Shown piece by piece: positions 20,290 through 31,003 of a stretch of DNA of 64,000 bases (the first letter of the stretch is position 1; every line of letters starts with the position of its first letter). Origin of the DNA: Scopulariopsis brevicaulis (taxonomy: Eukaryota > Ascomycota > Sordariomycetes > Microascales > Microascaceae); NCBI GenBank assembly GCA_017657125.1, contig JAGFNX010000196.1:59282-123281 (forward strand), written 5' to 3'. The notes under the pieces were generated by a model. It was not told where the DNA came from, did no database searches, and saw only the letters and a program-made list of their open reading frames with translations. Both the position numbers and the translations under genes were made by a program.

Positions 20290-20830
20290 AGATTATCATG
20301 CCTTGAAAGGAACCCTTACAAAAGAACCGGGCGGGGTGGAATCGTTAAAAGAGGTTTTGTTTCGCCACATTGCACGCCCGCGTTTTAGTCAAGTTGACGA
20401 GGAACAGCCGCTCTGATATCTTGGAAGAACTCGTTCAGTAAAGCCGGGCGAGGTATAGGGGCAGAAGTTTTATTTTCATAAGTTAACTCGCCCGCCTTGT
20501 CGCCAAGTGTCCAGGGAACGGTCACTCCTATACCTTGAAAGGACCGGTTGAAAGGAGCCGGACGAGGTACTGGCGGCAGAGGTTCACTCCAATAAGTCAC
20601 ATTCTCGCTTTTTAACTGAGTAACTAAGAAACTACTTCTTTATATTTTAAAAGAACTGGTTGAAAGAAACTATGCGAGGTATGAGCACGAGAGTTTCCAT
20701 TCTAATAGGTTATAGCCCCGCTCCACTGTTAAGTAACCAAGGAACTGTCACTCTGGTATACTGAAATGGACTTGTTGAAAGGAACCAGACGAAATCTGGA
20801 AACAAATGCTAGTAATCAAGGCAGTGTATA
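20290..20830. repeat. Degenerate ~115-bp tandem array, five units
   Basis: A recurring block of the form CTTGAAAGGACCGGTTGAAAGGAGCCGGACGAGGTA appears near 20301, 20420, 20533, 20645 and 20760 (spacings 119, 113, about 112, about 115). The stretches between the anchors also correspond, for example AAG(T/G)(T/A)(C/A)(C/T)CA(A/G)GGAACxGTCACTC in units 3 and 5. Units differ mainly by C/T and G/A exchanges, as repeat-induced point mutation would produce. No coding capacity is conserved across the units. Confidence 0.75.
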
Positions 20831-20869
20831 CGAAGATCAGCACCAGCAACCCGTCAGTACTCTTCTCTG

Positions 20870-21295
20870 ATGTATAAAGCCATCGCCTGGGATGTTATCC
20901 TTCTTGCTACATACTCCCAACAGACAACTTCTCAGCTTGACCTATTCTCACCCAACCCCACGAATCACGAACAACCATGTGCAAATACTTCTGGACCAAA
21001 TTCCAATGAAAAGTCCATGGTCCCACACGACCCCCGGGACTGTCCCGTGGCCCTGGATAGATCTCAAACCTACACCCTCCGCGTAGTCGCTCACTGTGCC
21101 GACGCACAGAAGTTGAACCCGGAAGACGCCAAGGGCCCCTGCAACTGGGAACACGACAACACCGAATGTCGGCGGAATGTCCGTCGAATCTACGGTTGGC
21201 TGTGTCATCGATGTAATACCTTCATGCGCGCCGTCGATGATTGCACCCAGTGCAAACACGATGAGTGCGAGGATTGCACGCAGGCTACGACCTGA
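20870..21295 (+). CDS. Small Cys-rich hypothetical protein, possibly frameshifted
   Basis: The open frame gives 141 aa with a Cys-rich C-terminal half (CRRNVRRIYGWLCHRCNTFM, then CTQCKHDECEDCTQ), suggestive of zinc binding. The N-terminal part, however, looks out of frame. An ATG at 20977 in another frame starts MCKYFWTKFQ, resembling the start of small fungal zinc-ribbon proteins (MC-x-Y-x-W-x-x-F-x-C-G-H type), and reaches a stop after ten codons, where a one-base shift would join it to MVPHDPRDCPVALDRS and the Cys-rich rest. Either it is a pseudogene with a one-base lesion or a base error in the assembly; the alternative, a real 141-aa protein from 20870, has no clear signal peptide. Function unknown. 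Confidence 0.4.
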   Translation: MYKAIAWDVILLATYSQQTTSQLDLFSPNPTNHEQPCANTSGPNSNEKSMVPHDPRDCPVALDRSQTYTLRVVAHCADAQKLNPEDAKGPCNWEHDNTECRRNVRRIYGWLCHRCNTFMRAVDDCTQCKHDECEDCTQATT

Positions 21296-22419
21296 GTAGT
21301 CCGCCGCCGTGTAAGGGTCCTCCGGTAGGCACTGGCGTTTCCATTTTATAGGATGCGGATACGCATCCAGACACTTGCTTTATACACGGAGGGGCTAGTT
21401 GCTGCTTAGGTACTGATATATAAATGGCGGATATTTTGGATTTTCGCTGGGTATGCATATGTGAGGCAACGTGAAGTGTCTAGATGTATACTATGCATTC
21501 GATGTGTTCCTCGCTGTCCACGTTCTGACATGTCCTATCTTGATTGTTGATTATTCTAGGATTGCAGCCGCCTCAATCACTAGATAATAGGAAACGCAGG
21601 GCCTCCAGCTCCCTGTGCGGTGTACTTAGTTATATTTCCAACCCGCCACTGTCACCCAGAAAACACAAACCCCCTAACCTCCTATCAAAATGCATCGGCA
21701 TCTTTCTTCCGCGCGATAGACGGCGACGACGGGGCGGCAGCCCGGCCAAGAGCTTTTTACGCCGTTTCCGGGAATTATTCTACTCGACAACCAGCGTTGT
21801 TTACAACTTGACGATCAAGATCGCCAGTCGTGTCAAGAGGGTCCAGCTCGTGTAAGTGACAGCCTCGCATTTCCTTTCTCCACACTTTCACATATCTATG
21901 GCACCAGGATCCCTCTATTTTTATATTTGCGGAGCGAGAATGAATCAAGCCATTGCCTTCTGGCCCAGGCTGCCGGCCCAAGTGGGTGGAGCCCGGGGTT
22001 GATGCTTTGGTGAATCGGATGCTCCACCACGAAGGCAATGAGCTCGAGTGAGAGAGGTGAATTCTCCAGATCCAGCACATTCTTCAGAACGAAGGCAATG
22101 TGAATAATTTTCTCTCCAGCAAAAAGGAAATGCTCCAGAATACCTTTCTAGTTGTTCCAGCATCTCTCCCGCTGTCTACAAAACCGCTCTCTGTCTTCCT
22201 TTCTCTTCGTCTTCCACCCTCACCATCAGTTTTCCATTCTCATCATCATACATCTTCCTATTCCCACAACTGTCCCTCTTTAATTCTGATCACCGACCAA
22301 CACCAGAGTTTGTAACTCTTCACGAACCTAAGCCTTCACCAAAGGACATCGTTTCTCCTTTACCCACTCATCCATTCGCGTACATCCATTTTGTCTTCTT
22401 ATCCTTTAAGCCTTTCATC
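21296..22419. other. AT-richer intergenic region and promoter of the three-module gene
   Basis: About 1.1 kb. One weak basic frame (21544-21855) has no recognisable domain and I do not call it. Copies of a 10-mer GAAGGCAATG occur at about 22037 and 22090, with its reverse complement near 21951. The last 250 bp before 22420 are T/C-rich with CATC and CTTTC tracts, as expected of a fungal leader. Confidence 0.4.
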
Positions 22420-25400
22420 ATGAAGCGGCACCGGCTTGGTGCCAGCTTTCCAAGTTCGCCTTGGACCACTGCGGTGTTATGGTATTCTATGGTCTTCACC
22501 ACGCTTTTCCAGTTCGCTGGGGCCTTGTCCTCTAATGGTACGATAAATTCCGTGAAGCACTTAAAGATGTACTTGCTAATAATACTGCCTGTAGCCTCTA
22601 TCCTTTCGGCGCCTACGTCTATCGGCAACTTCTCTACGGGTTCTCGTCTCACCTCGTTTGCGACGGAAGTCACTAGTCTCTCTTCACCCTGGCTTAGCAG
22701 CGACGATAACGATAACATTGTCATCGACCCAGACTGCGACCCTAAGCTAGTACTTCGTCAGCTCGCCGACAGCGACGAGAAGCCGGACTGCCCGTGCTGT
22801 GTCAGCGGGAACGGCACCGGTCTCTTGCCTTTCGTCACCCCTGACCGCACCACCCGCACAGCCCTCCCCACCACTTCCTTCAACGGTCCCCATTCACTAT
22901 GGGAGGCCACGGCAACCATCCACGGAGAGCCCGTTCCGACAGGCGACTCGGAGCTCTCGGCGCTGTCAATCTGCGTCGCTTGCGCCGATGGCCTCTGCTC
23001 CCTCGCGAACTCAAAGGGGCGCCGCCAGGTCGATGACGGCGACTCCGACACCGACCCGTGGCCGGAGAGCGACGATGAGGACGATGAGGATGGCTTTGCT
23101 TTCGAGGAGGACGAGGACGAGGACAGGTCGACCGCCACCGACATCCTGACCAGGTCGCTTACCCACCCGTCAACTTGGGCACATGGCGAGGAGTCGTGGT
23201 GGTTGCACATGTATAATCTAGTCATCAACCGCGGCGCGAGGTTTGGCCCGCGGCTGCAGAGGGGAAGGATCGATCCGAGGCTCGAGAACTACCAATTCCT
23301 TTCTCACTCCTCGATGATTAATTTCCAGGCTCAGGACTCCAGGGGCCAATTGGTTCAAGTCGAAGAAGGCCTAGCCGGCGGCATCATTCCCATATGGGGC
23401 TGCACCGGCATCGTCATCGTGTCAGACCGCGGCGTCTACACGGCCCACATCTGGGAGGCTCCGACGTTCATTCCTGGCCCTGGCATGCCGAGCTATGACG
23501 CCGCGACGCGGAGGATGTACTGGGATTTCGGCGTCAAGCAATTCTTTGCGCGGGGGAACCAGAATATCGTCAACCCGCCCTCACACGCTCTCGCCGACCT
23601 CGTGAGGCGCGGCGGTCCCTTCGCCCGCGGTAGCTACAGCTGGATCCAAGTCCACATCTTCGGCGTGGCGCACCATGCGCGCCCGGGCCCCATGTACCCG
23701 GAGCAAATGCAAGACCTGGAGGACGAACTGCGACGGTACCTGGGCCACGTCGACGACAGGGAATTCCACAGGCACATCTACACCCGCCGCACGCCACCCA
23801 GCGAAGGGGCCACTTTCCTTAACTCCAATGAGTTCTTCCGGGACCGCGCGGGGCTGCAGCTCGTGGCGTGGCAGTACGCCCCCGCCGAGGAGTCCCCGCG
23901 CCTTGGCTCAAGTGGGACGCAGCGCACGAGGGCATTCCGGTTGTGGTGGAACAAGAGGGTCATGGTCACCAAGACGTGGTGTAATCGGGGGGCCAGGGAC
24001 TGTGAGGTTCCTTGTGGACGGGACATACCCGAGCGAGACTCCGACCGCCAGACTTACATTGGCCGCGGAGGATACCCTGGGGCTGGCAGCGGAACCGCTT
24101 CTGGTAGCGGAAGTCGCCTCGCCGGGACCTCACGGCCATCGAGCCGTCCATCACTGACTCTAGTCTCGTCCGTCGTCAAGATAGGTCAGCCCCAGGCCTT
24201 CCGAAAGAGTTCACCGAGATGTTCCCGTCCGAGCTCACGGACCCTCGCACTTGGGGATACGGCTCGCTCGACTGGTGGCGGCGAATGTACACCGTCGCAG
24301 TCCGGTACAGCGCCACCGGCGACTCGTCTGCGCTTCTCAACGTCGTGTCTGAGGATGACTACTCGGCCGACCACTGCGTGTACCGTGACCTGGACAACAC
24401 GGGGCAACGGGGCATCGGAGGCGGCGTAACCCCCCTCTACGGCTGCACGGGGCTGGTCGTCGCTTCAAACAAAGGCGTGTACTCGGCTCACTTCTGGGAG
24501 CAGCCCAACTTCTTCCCGCCGCCTCCCCAGCGTCAGAGCCGCAAGCCGGAGCTCTACGGCGACGAGCGGAAGATGTGGAATCGCCGTGTGACTGGTACGC
24601 TGCGGAACGGGTGGAAGCCCTACTTCGACGACCAGCCGTGGGGTCCCTCGCTCGAGGACCTCCGGCCGGAGGTCTTCAGCGGGCCTGGCGTCGAGTGGCT
24701 CAAGGTATGGGTGATGCATCCCGACCGGTCCATTCAGGAGATCACGGGCGAGGCGCGGTACCCGACCAAGATCGGGTGGCTGTTGGACGACCTGAACCAG
24801 ATCCTCGGCGTGCGGGAGGACGACGTCGAACTCGTCACTTACGTGAAGTCTGGCGCGGAGGCTGTGGTCATTGTTGGAAACGACCGGTTGTATTCCAACA
24901 ACCCCGGGATCCACATGTTCCTCTGGCAGTTCGCGCCAGATGCGCCTGCCCGGGAGCCGGGAGTCGGGTTCCAGTATGTCAATGCGCTCAGGGTCTTCTG
25001 GGATAGACGTGAGGTATTCTACCATGAGTGGTGTCCCGCTCGCAAGAATTGCTCTGCGCCGGTTCAGGCTTACTGCGAGCGGCGAGCGGAGTCTGGCCCG
25101 TCCAAGCGTGACGCGGTTGCCATTCGACAAGAATCCCAGATCCAGACCACGCCCGTTCACACCGCCACCGCCTCTCCTACAAACGGCGCAGAGCTCACCG
25201 ACGAGGTCTTCGTCTTCCCGGATAAGCTCACGACCCCGGCCAACAGCGGCGGCGGCGAAGACAACTGGTGGAAGCAAATGCAGGACACGGTCTCTACCCG
25301 CGGCGCCGGCATGTACGATGCTTACACCCCGCCCGATGACTTTGTGAGCGACCACGCTGTGTTCCGCGCCTTCGGCGACGAGGGATTCGGCACGGGCATT

Positions 25401-27107
25401 GAGCCCATGTGGGGATGTACTGGCATCGTGGTCATGAGCGACAAGGGCATCTACACCGCGCGAGTATGGGAGGTGCCCACCTTTGTCGTCCCGTATGACC
25501 CAGAGAACCCAACCAAGTGGTCATACGCGGAAGACAACGTTTGGGAGGGGCGCCTCATGACGCTCCTTTACGCTGGGTACGAGGCTGCTTCCTCGGATGC
25601 GGAGGATATTCCCGCGCTCTCGGGACTGGCGAACGGCACCAGTGCATTCTCCCCTGATGCACGGGACTGGATCCACGTCCAGATCATCACGCCCATTACG
25701 CACGGAAACAGCTCCGAGACCCGCCCCTTGTACTTCCAGAAGATCGCCAAGCTGCGGAAGGAACTTGTCTCCATCCTCAATGTCGAGAAAGAGGACGTCA
25801 AGATCAAGACGTACTCCCCGCGCAAGGACCCGGAGATCCACGGCACGAACGGCACCGCCGCGGAGATGGAGGCTTACTTAGACAGTAACATCGGCGTCAA
25901 CATGTTGGCGGTACAGTACGCCCCCGCGCAACGCCTCCGCACCGGCACTCCAGACGAGACGAGCCTCCGCGCGATCCGCATGTGGTGGGACCGGTCCGCA
26001 TACTTCACGCACTTCTGGTGTCCGCCCAACACCACGGCCGTGCTGCCCTCCGACGCCGCCTCGGGGACGGAGCTCCTCTGCGCGAAGCCTGGGTCTGACG
26101 TTGAACCGCTGAAGTCCAGCGCTGGAGAGGTCTGCCAAGTTACCCTTTCGCCGACGTTGTATCCCAGCGACGGGATGCGCGTGCAGCTTGGCGTCAGATT
26201 TTCACGGATCAGTCTCCGCGACGGCGAACGTGACCTGAGCGACATGGAGCAGGTGTCCTCTCACAACTTCACCTTGTCGCTCGGAGGCCTCGTCTCCGTC
26301 CCCAGCTCCGACTCGGGGCTACCGCTGGACTTCACTGCAAAGGTCGGTCGCGGCTGGGACCAATACCTCTGGGACCAGGGGTACACCTGCAAGTGCGACG
26401 ACTCCGGCTGCGACACCTTCTCGCGGAGCTGCTGCTCGTATGACTCCTGCGCCGACTACGCGTGTAACTGCAAGGACGCAGACGATCACGGGGACCTCTG
26501 CTGGCCGGACCCCCAGCACGTCGCTTCCTGCTGCCGGACGAAGCAGGGGTGTCTTGACAAGAGCTTGCGGCGCGGACCCGAGAGCGAGAAGGAGCCGAAT
26601 CTCCAGTGGGAGTACTTTGAGCACGGGTTCGGGTACGGGGATGAGACGTGGTCGAGTGGACGGGTGGAGGATGTTAATGAGGAGGAGTTTCCTCCCGCCA
26701 GGCCGTTCTGCCAGGGGCAGTTGAAGGATGCGCTTGGATACAATGACATTTCAAAATTCGGGAAGAAAGACTTCTCCTGGGTAAGTGATCTTCCTCCTTC
26801 CCCCTCTTAGTTTCTTTCCACTTCAGAAAGGTGAAGCGCGTTGAAGACATGTGCTAATGGAATGAGGTAACAGCACCGGGCAGTCATCTGCTACTTCGCC
26901 TGCGGGAACCCCGACGCCAGCGACAGCAACGGATCCAAGGGCAGCGGCAACACGACGCTCCCGTATCTTCCTTCGGTACCTCTTGCAGACGACGAGCCGG
27001 GTCTGTACGCGGATCTCGAGGAGCCACTGTACAATCCTGGGTTGAACATGTCGGAAGGGGGGACCCGGACGACGGGGTCGGGGCCTGTGCCGACTGGTTT
27101 GTTCTGA
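22420..27107 (+). CDS. Large secreted protein with three WGCTG-type modules and a Cys-rich tail
   Basis: Proposed exons 22420-22537, 22595-24006, 24108-26780 and 26874-27107 give 1478 aa. Introns 1 and 4-side (22538-22594 with GTACGA...TGCTAAT...TAG; 26781-26873 with GTAAGT...CAG) are convincing; the middle one (24007-24107, donor GTTCCT) is inferred because the frame must change there. Seen: a signal-anchor-like hydrophobic start (about 15-35, ending FQFAGA); an acidic linker (DDEDDEDGFAFEEDEDED, about residues 205-225); three copies of a ~270-residue module, each with an opening W-W-x-x-M(Y/Q) helix, a core (W/Y)GCTG(I/L)V-x-x-S-x-x-G(V/I)Y(T/S)A-x-x-WE, a mid W(I/L)-x-V block, a (W/V)Q(Y/F)AP strand and a closing WW/FWDR ... 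WC; then a tail with CKCDDSGC, RSCCSYDSCADYACNC and CCRTKQGC. I do not know its function; similar WGCT segments occur beside chitinase-like domains in other fungi (from memory). Confidence 0.75.
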
Positions 27108-27875
27108 GCCTTCAGGGTCTCATTTCTGACGATTATTCTTCGGTTCTTTCCTCTAGAACATTGGGATTTGGAGTTGGGTACGGAGTCGATCTTATTCTGC
27201 AAGAAGGGGTTCCTTGCGGACTAGAGTTGTTAGATACCCTGTTTTTTTCCAATGAATTCCAAACAGAAACCTCCCAGTCCCGTGTAAGTAAAGCTGTTGA
27301 CCGCAATGAGAAGCCAGTTTCAGTCGCTTGACGCAACAGTCCAAGGGTCAAGGGCGGCTTCTACGGCAGTGGCGAGATACGCCGGCAAAGACTGCATTTC
27401 AACACCGCGACGGTAAGGCGAGGTCACAGCTTGAAACAACACAACGGCCTAACCCCGAAAATTCGGTGCCCCTATTCACACAACACCCGCCAGACGCACC
27501 ATGGCCTCGAGTGGTTCGAACCCGCGCCAACGCGGCCCCACCGTCGCCCCGGCCCGGACCCCATCGCCGATCCCGGCCCCCGCCAACCCTATGTAATTGG
27601 CCCACTTTGCGCCCGGGCAGTGGAGACCAGACGCGCAGTAATAGGCGCATTATGATGACGTCTCACCCACGACCGCGGAGCTTATTCCCCGCTTCCCGGT
27701 TTGGTGGTACGGAGGACAAAAGCCGCCGGCGGGGTAAAGCCCCTGACCTCACCTCTGCTCCTGCTCTGCGGGGTATATATAAGCTGTGTCCTCGCGCCCC
27801 CCCGCTTCCTCGTGAACGAGTCCTCTACTTGTTCTTCGCTGCATCACTAAGACGAGAAGAAAAACGGAAACAAGA
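27108..27875. other. Intergenic between the three-module gene and the DUF1349 gene
   Basis: 770 bp holding the 3' UTR of the upstream gene and the promoter of the DUF1349 gene. A TGGTTCGAACCC stretch near 27511 imitates a tRNA B box but no tRNA can be folded around it. No gene seen. Confidence 0.5.
27774..27783 (+). promoter_or_regulatory. TATA box upstream of the DUF1349 gene
   Basis: TATATATAAG ends about 93 bp before the ATG at 27876 and is followed by a C-rich stretch and an A-rich AAGA/GAAAAAC leader, the usual layout of a strong fungal promoter. Such a clear TATA box is rare elsewhere in the window. Confidence 0.6.
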
Positions 27876-28604
27876 ATGGACTCGTGCAACATCTCGGCGG
27901 CGCCGGGCACCGACATCTGGCGGAAGCCCCCCAACGTCAACGTCTTCAACGGTACGCCCTTCCCACCTCCCCTTTCAGATCTCCCTCGCCGATCCCTTCG
28001 CCGATCCCCTCGCGCCCTCCCTTCTCGCAAAAAAGCTAACCGTCCCCCAGCGCCCTACCAATCCATCGACCGCAGGCCCCTAAACGCCTTCTGCTCCGCG
28101 CAGCTCACCCTCTCCCTGACCCCCACGACCCAGTACGACCAGGCCGGCCTCCTCCTGATCCTGCACCCGCCCCCAACCTACGCCACGCCCGCCTCCCTCG
28201 CGCAGGGGCCCTCCCCCAGCGACAAGTACTGGATCAAGACGGGCGTCGAGCTCTTCGACGCGCGGCCCCGCCTCTCGACCGTCGCGTGCAAGGAGTGGGC
28301 CGACTGGTCCATATCGCCGCTGAACACGTGGGGGAACGTCGGCGGGGGGAGGGTGGAGGTTACGATTGTTGTGCAGAGGGTGACGGATCACCATGGGCCT
28401 AGCCTTTGGGTGTACAAGCTTGAGGAGGGGGGCAGGAGGGAGCCGCTGAGGGAGACGTGTTGGGTTTTTGCGTTGGATGAGGAGGGGGCGGGGGCTGGCG
28501 GGGCCGGGTGGGAGGTCGAGGTTGCGGCTTATGCGGCTAGGCCTGGGGACGGGAGGGAGGACCTGAAGGCCGAGTTCAAGGATATCAAGACCGAGTGGGT
28601 GTAA
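27876..28604 (+). CDS. DUF1349 (concanavalin A-like) protein
   Basis: Two exons (27876-27951 and 28051-28604) give 209 aa. Seen: DIWRKPPNVNVFN at the end of exon 1, joining to APYQSIDRRPLNAFCSAQ; YDQAGLLLILHPP; WIKTGVELFDARPRLSTVAC with EWADWS; LWVYKL; LRETCWVFALDEE; and WEVEVAAYAARP. This order is characteristic of the DUF1349 beta-sandwich family, related to yeast Ree1 (a regulator of enolase/galactose metabolism by genetics). Biochemical activity is unknown. No signal peptide, so probably cytosolic. The TATA-containing promoter suggests regulated, possibly carbon-dependent, expression (inference). Confidence 0.85.
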   Translation: MDSCNISAAPGTDIWRKPPNVNVFNGTPFPPPLSDLPRRSLRRSPRALPSRKKANRPPAPYQSIDRRPLNAFCSAQLTLSLTPTTQYDQAGLLLILHPPPTYATPASLAQGPSPSDKYWIKTGVELFDARPRLSTVACKEWADWSISPLNTWGNVGGGRVEVTIVVQRVTDHHGPSLWVYKLEEGGRREPLRETCWVFALDEEGAGAGGAGWEVEVAAYAARPGDGREDLKAEFKDIKTEWV

Positions 28605-31003
28605 TGTGCTGAAGATGCCGGCCGACTGAGCGAGCCGAGGACGAATAGCTTTCAAAGATGTACAGAGATAAAGAGATTTACTCGCCATTCCAAGCCTGCC
28701 GATCGTGGTCTCTGCTACCAGAGCAAAGGGAAGCTTGACGCGGAGAACGCGGCGGCACGGATCGGTCTTGCAGGCTTCCGACTACTACACCGATGAATGT
28801 TGGAGCCGCAAAGCGCCCAGCGACCCCTTTTTAACGAGGCACGTCTACGACAGCCGCTGATTTCTCTCTCGAGGACAATACTTGTAGCTTCCCGGATAAT
28901 GACAACGTTGGCGAGGGCGAGGGAGCCACATTTGTCCAGACAGCAGCCTCTCAACGGCGCGCTTCGATCGCTAGGAAGATGGGTTCACGGAGCTGGACAC
29001 CCACGACCGGGACGCGGAGATGGGGGACGGGGCTGTAGCTATGGAGAGGCACATTGCGTCGCAGAGATATCCGGCCGGGGTGATGGGCGAGGATTGGCCG
29101 CTTTGTCTTCTCGGGGGTTCTAGAGGACATTCGCGGCTAGTAGCCACTAGGACATCCGAGCTCCATGTTTGTATGGTTGAGAGACGAGAGAGCGGGTCGG
29201 TGCGCGACGAATCGGACCCGCGTCCTTGGGTTCCTGCGCATCTCAAAGCCGGGTACCTCCTGGTTCAGTGCAGGCCCAGCGTGCACGTACGATATAAACC
29301 ACCCCGCTAATGAGCACCGACCCCGAACATGGAGAGGCCTGCCGGCCGGGACCGTTAGTTACTCGGCATATCGGGACGCCGCTATTGACCGCGTTTCCGC
29401 ACGTCCGGGGGTCCGATCGACACGTCTCGACCCGCATTGCAGTTTGATAACTGAAACCGGGGCAAGAGCTGAGACGAGACGAGACGAGACAAGGCGGTTG
29501 GATGCGACACTCCTGCCTTTTCACTGCCAGTTCGTGGAGGCGCTTCGAAACGTGGGATGTCAGTTCGCGGCCGTGCTGATGCACCGGTCCCGGTAGTGTC
29601 TCCCGTCGGGATAGTCTTGAGCCCGGGTTAGGGATCTCGGGATGGGACGCGGCAAGGAAATTTCCGTCGTCACGGCGAGAAGAGCTTGTGTGGGGCACAC
29701 TGAGCCTGGGTTATGCAGAGAGCTTGATACCCTACACAAGGGTTATGCCGGCGATTCTTGCCGTGGATGTAATGAGCTCATCTCAAAATCCCGTCGCTGC
29801 AGCCACTCAGAGTTTCCATACAAGGACGTCATCAGGGGCTTGGCATCCGCCAGCGGACAATGCGTGGATAAGGAGTAATGCGGGGGTATCCACTCGCACA
29901 AGACACAAAAGGGGCCGGCACAAGACGCTAGTGTGGGTACTCACCTGCAGTGTGCAGTTTGATCCCATCTCTGTGCCGAGTACTAGTACGAGGTCAGTGC
30001 GCCAACTGCAATCGAAATTGGCCCGCCCAACCCCGGTCACGGGTCAGAACCCAACCCGGAAACGCTCCCAACGACTGAGGGCGTCGCTAAGAGCCAATGT
30101 ATCACCGCGGGTCAGATCGCTACCAAGATCGCCGCCGTCGAGAGCCATCATCTGAGCGCCCTCGCCGAATCCCATCAGGTCAGAAATGTCATTGTTTCAA
30201 CGAGCCCTGCAGGCTGCAAACCCCTGCTCGTCACCAGGGTGCCGATTCGCCACACAATCCAGGGCCCGTCTCGTCACGTTCCGCCGTTGCAACGCAGAGT
30301 CTGCACCCCATCCGCCCGCATCGATAGGCCCGGCGAAAAAGGGGGCCAAGACAAGCTGAAGTTGGATCCGGCGCGGCGCACCCTCCGACAAACCCATCTC
30401 AAATCATCGTCTCCACGCCACGGCGCTAGCCAAGGGGATTAACGCGGGCCTAATTATAGCGGTCCCACCGTCCCCTGTCCTGAACCTCGCCGAGTCCCGC
30501 GGGCGCGATGCCAACTTTTCAGCCCCGGCTCCCAGCCCAACGGTTCACGCGACTCCCCTGCTCCCCGTCACGTCGTCGTCGGCCGTCCTCGCCCGTCCAG
30601 ACCACCACTCGGCGCGCCACCGAGCCCTACCTCTGCAGAGATCGGCACCGAGATTGCGATCTCTGATGTCTCGTCGTCACCTGCCGGCCGAGACACCTGC
30701 AGTCGCCCTCCATCCCCTCGCCCGTGCCGCAGCTGAAAGCCACGCTCGACCCTGACAGGGCCCTCGGCGCCCGTCCCTGCGTCCTTTCCCCACTCTGCAA
30801 TCTACCGTGCGCGCGACCTGCTCCCCCCGTTCTCCCTGCGTCTTCCAAATCCGGGACAATCCTCGACTCGCTCCCACCGTACCCGTACCCATCCAACAGT
30901 CCTGCATCGCCGCGCTTACCGGCTCCTCCTGCGCACGCCCACCGTCCGTCTCCGCTATCCCGCCGCGACCGCCCGCGCCGCACCGGCGCACCCGCACCCG
31001 GCC
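28605..31003. other. Gene-poor 2.4-kb stretch
   Basis: I can support no gene. A pentamer run (four GAGAC units at 29471-29490) and several weak frames with no recognisable motif are present. The last 500 bp are very C-rich and probably hold the leader and promoter of the alpha/beta hydrolase. Confidence 0.45.
29471..29490. repeat. GAGAC pentanucleotide repeat
   Basis: Four perfect GAGAC units in an intergenic stretch, followed by GAGACAAGG-like remnants. Simple repeat. Confidence 0.85.

Noticed and set aside
21544..21855. A 103-codon basic frame upstream of the three-module gene.
   Set aside because: Arg/Ser/Leu-rich with no recognisable feature; could be chance.
27500..27525. TGGTTCGAACCC, a near-perfect B box.
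   Set aside because: No A box at the right distance and no T-stem pairing on either strand.
28797..29310. Overlapping frames on both strands near 29 kb.
   Set aside because: No family character; composition fits neither strand as coding.
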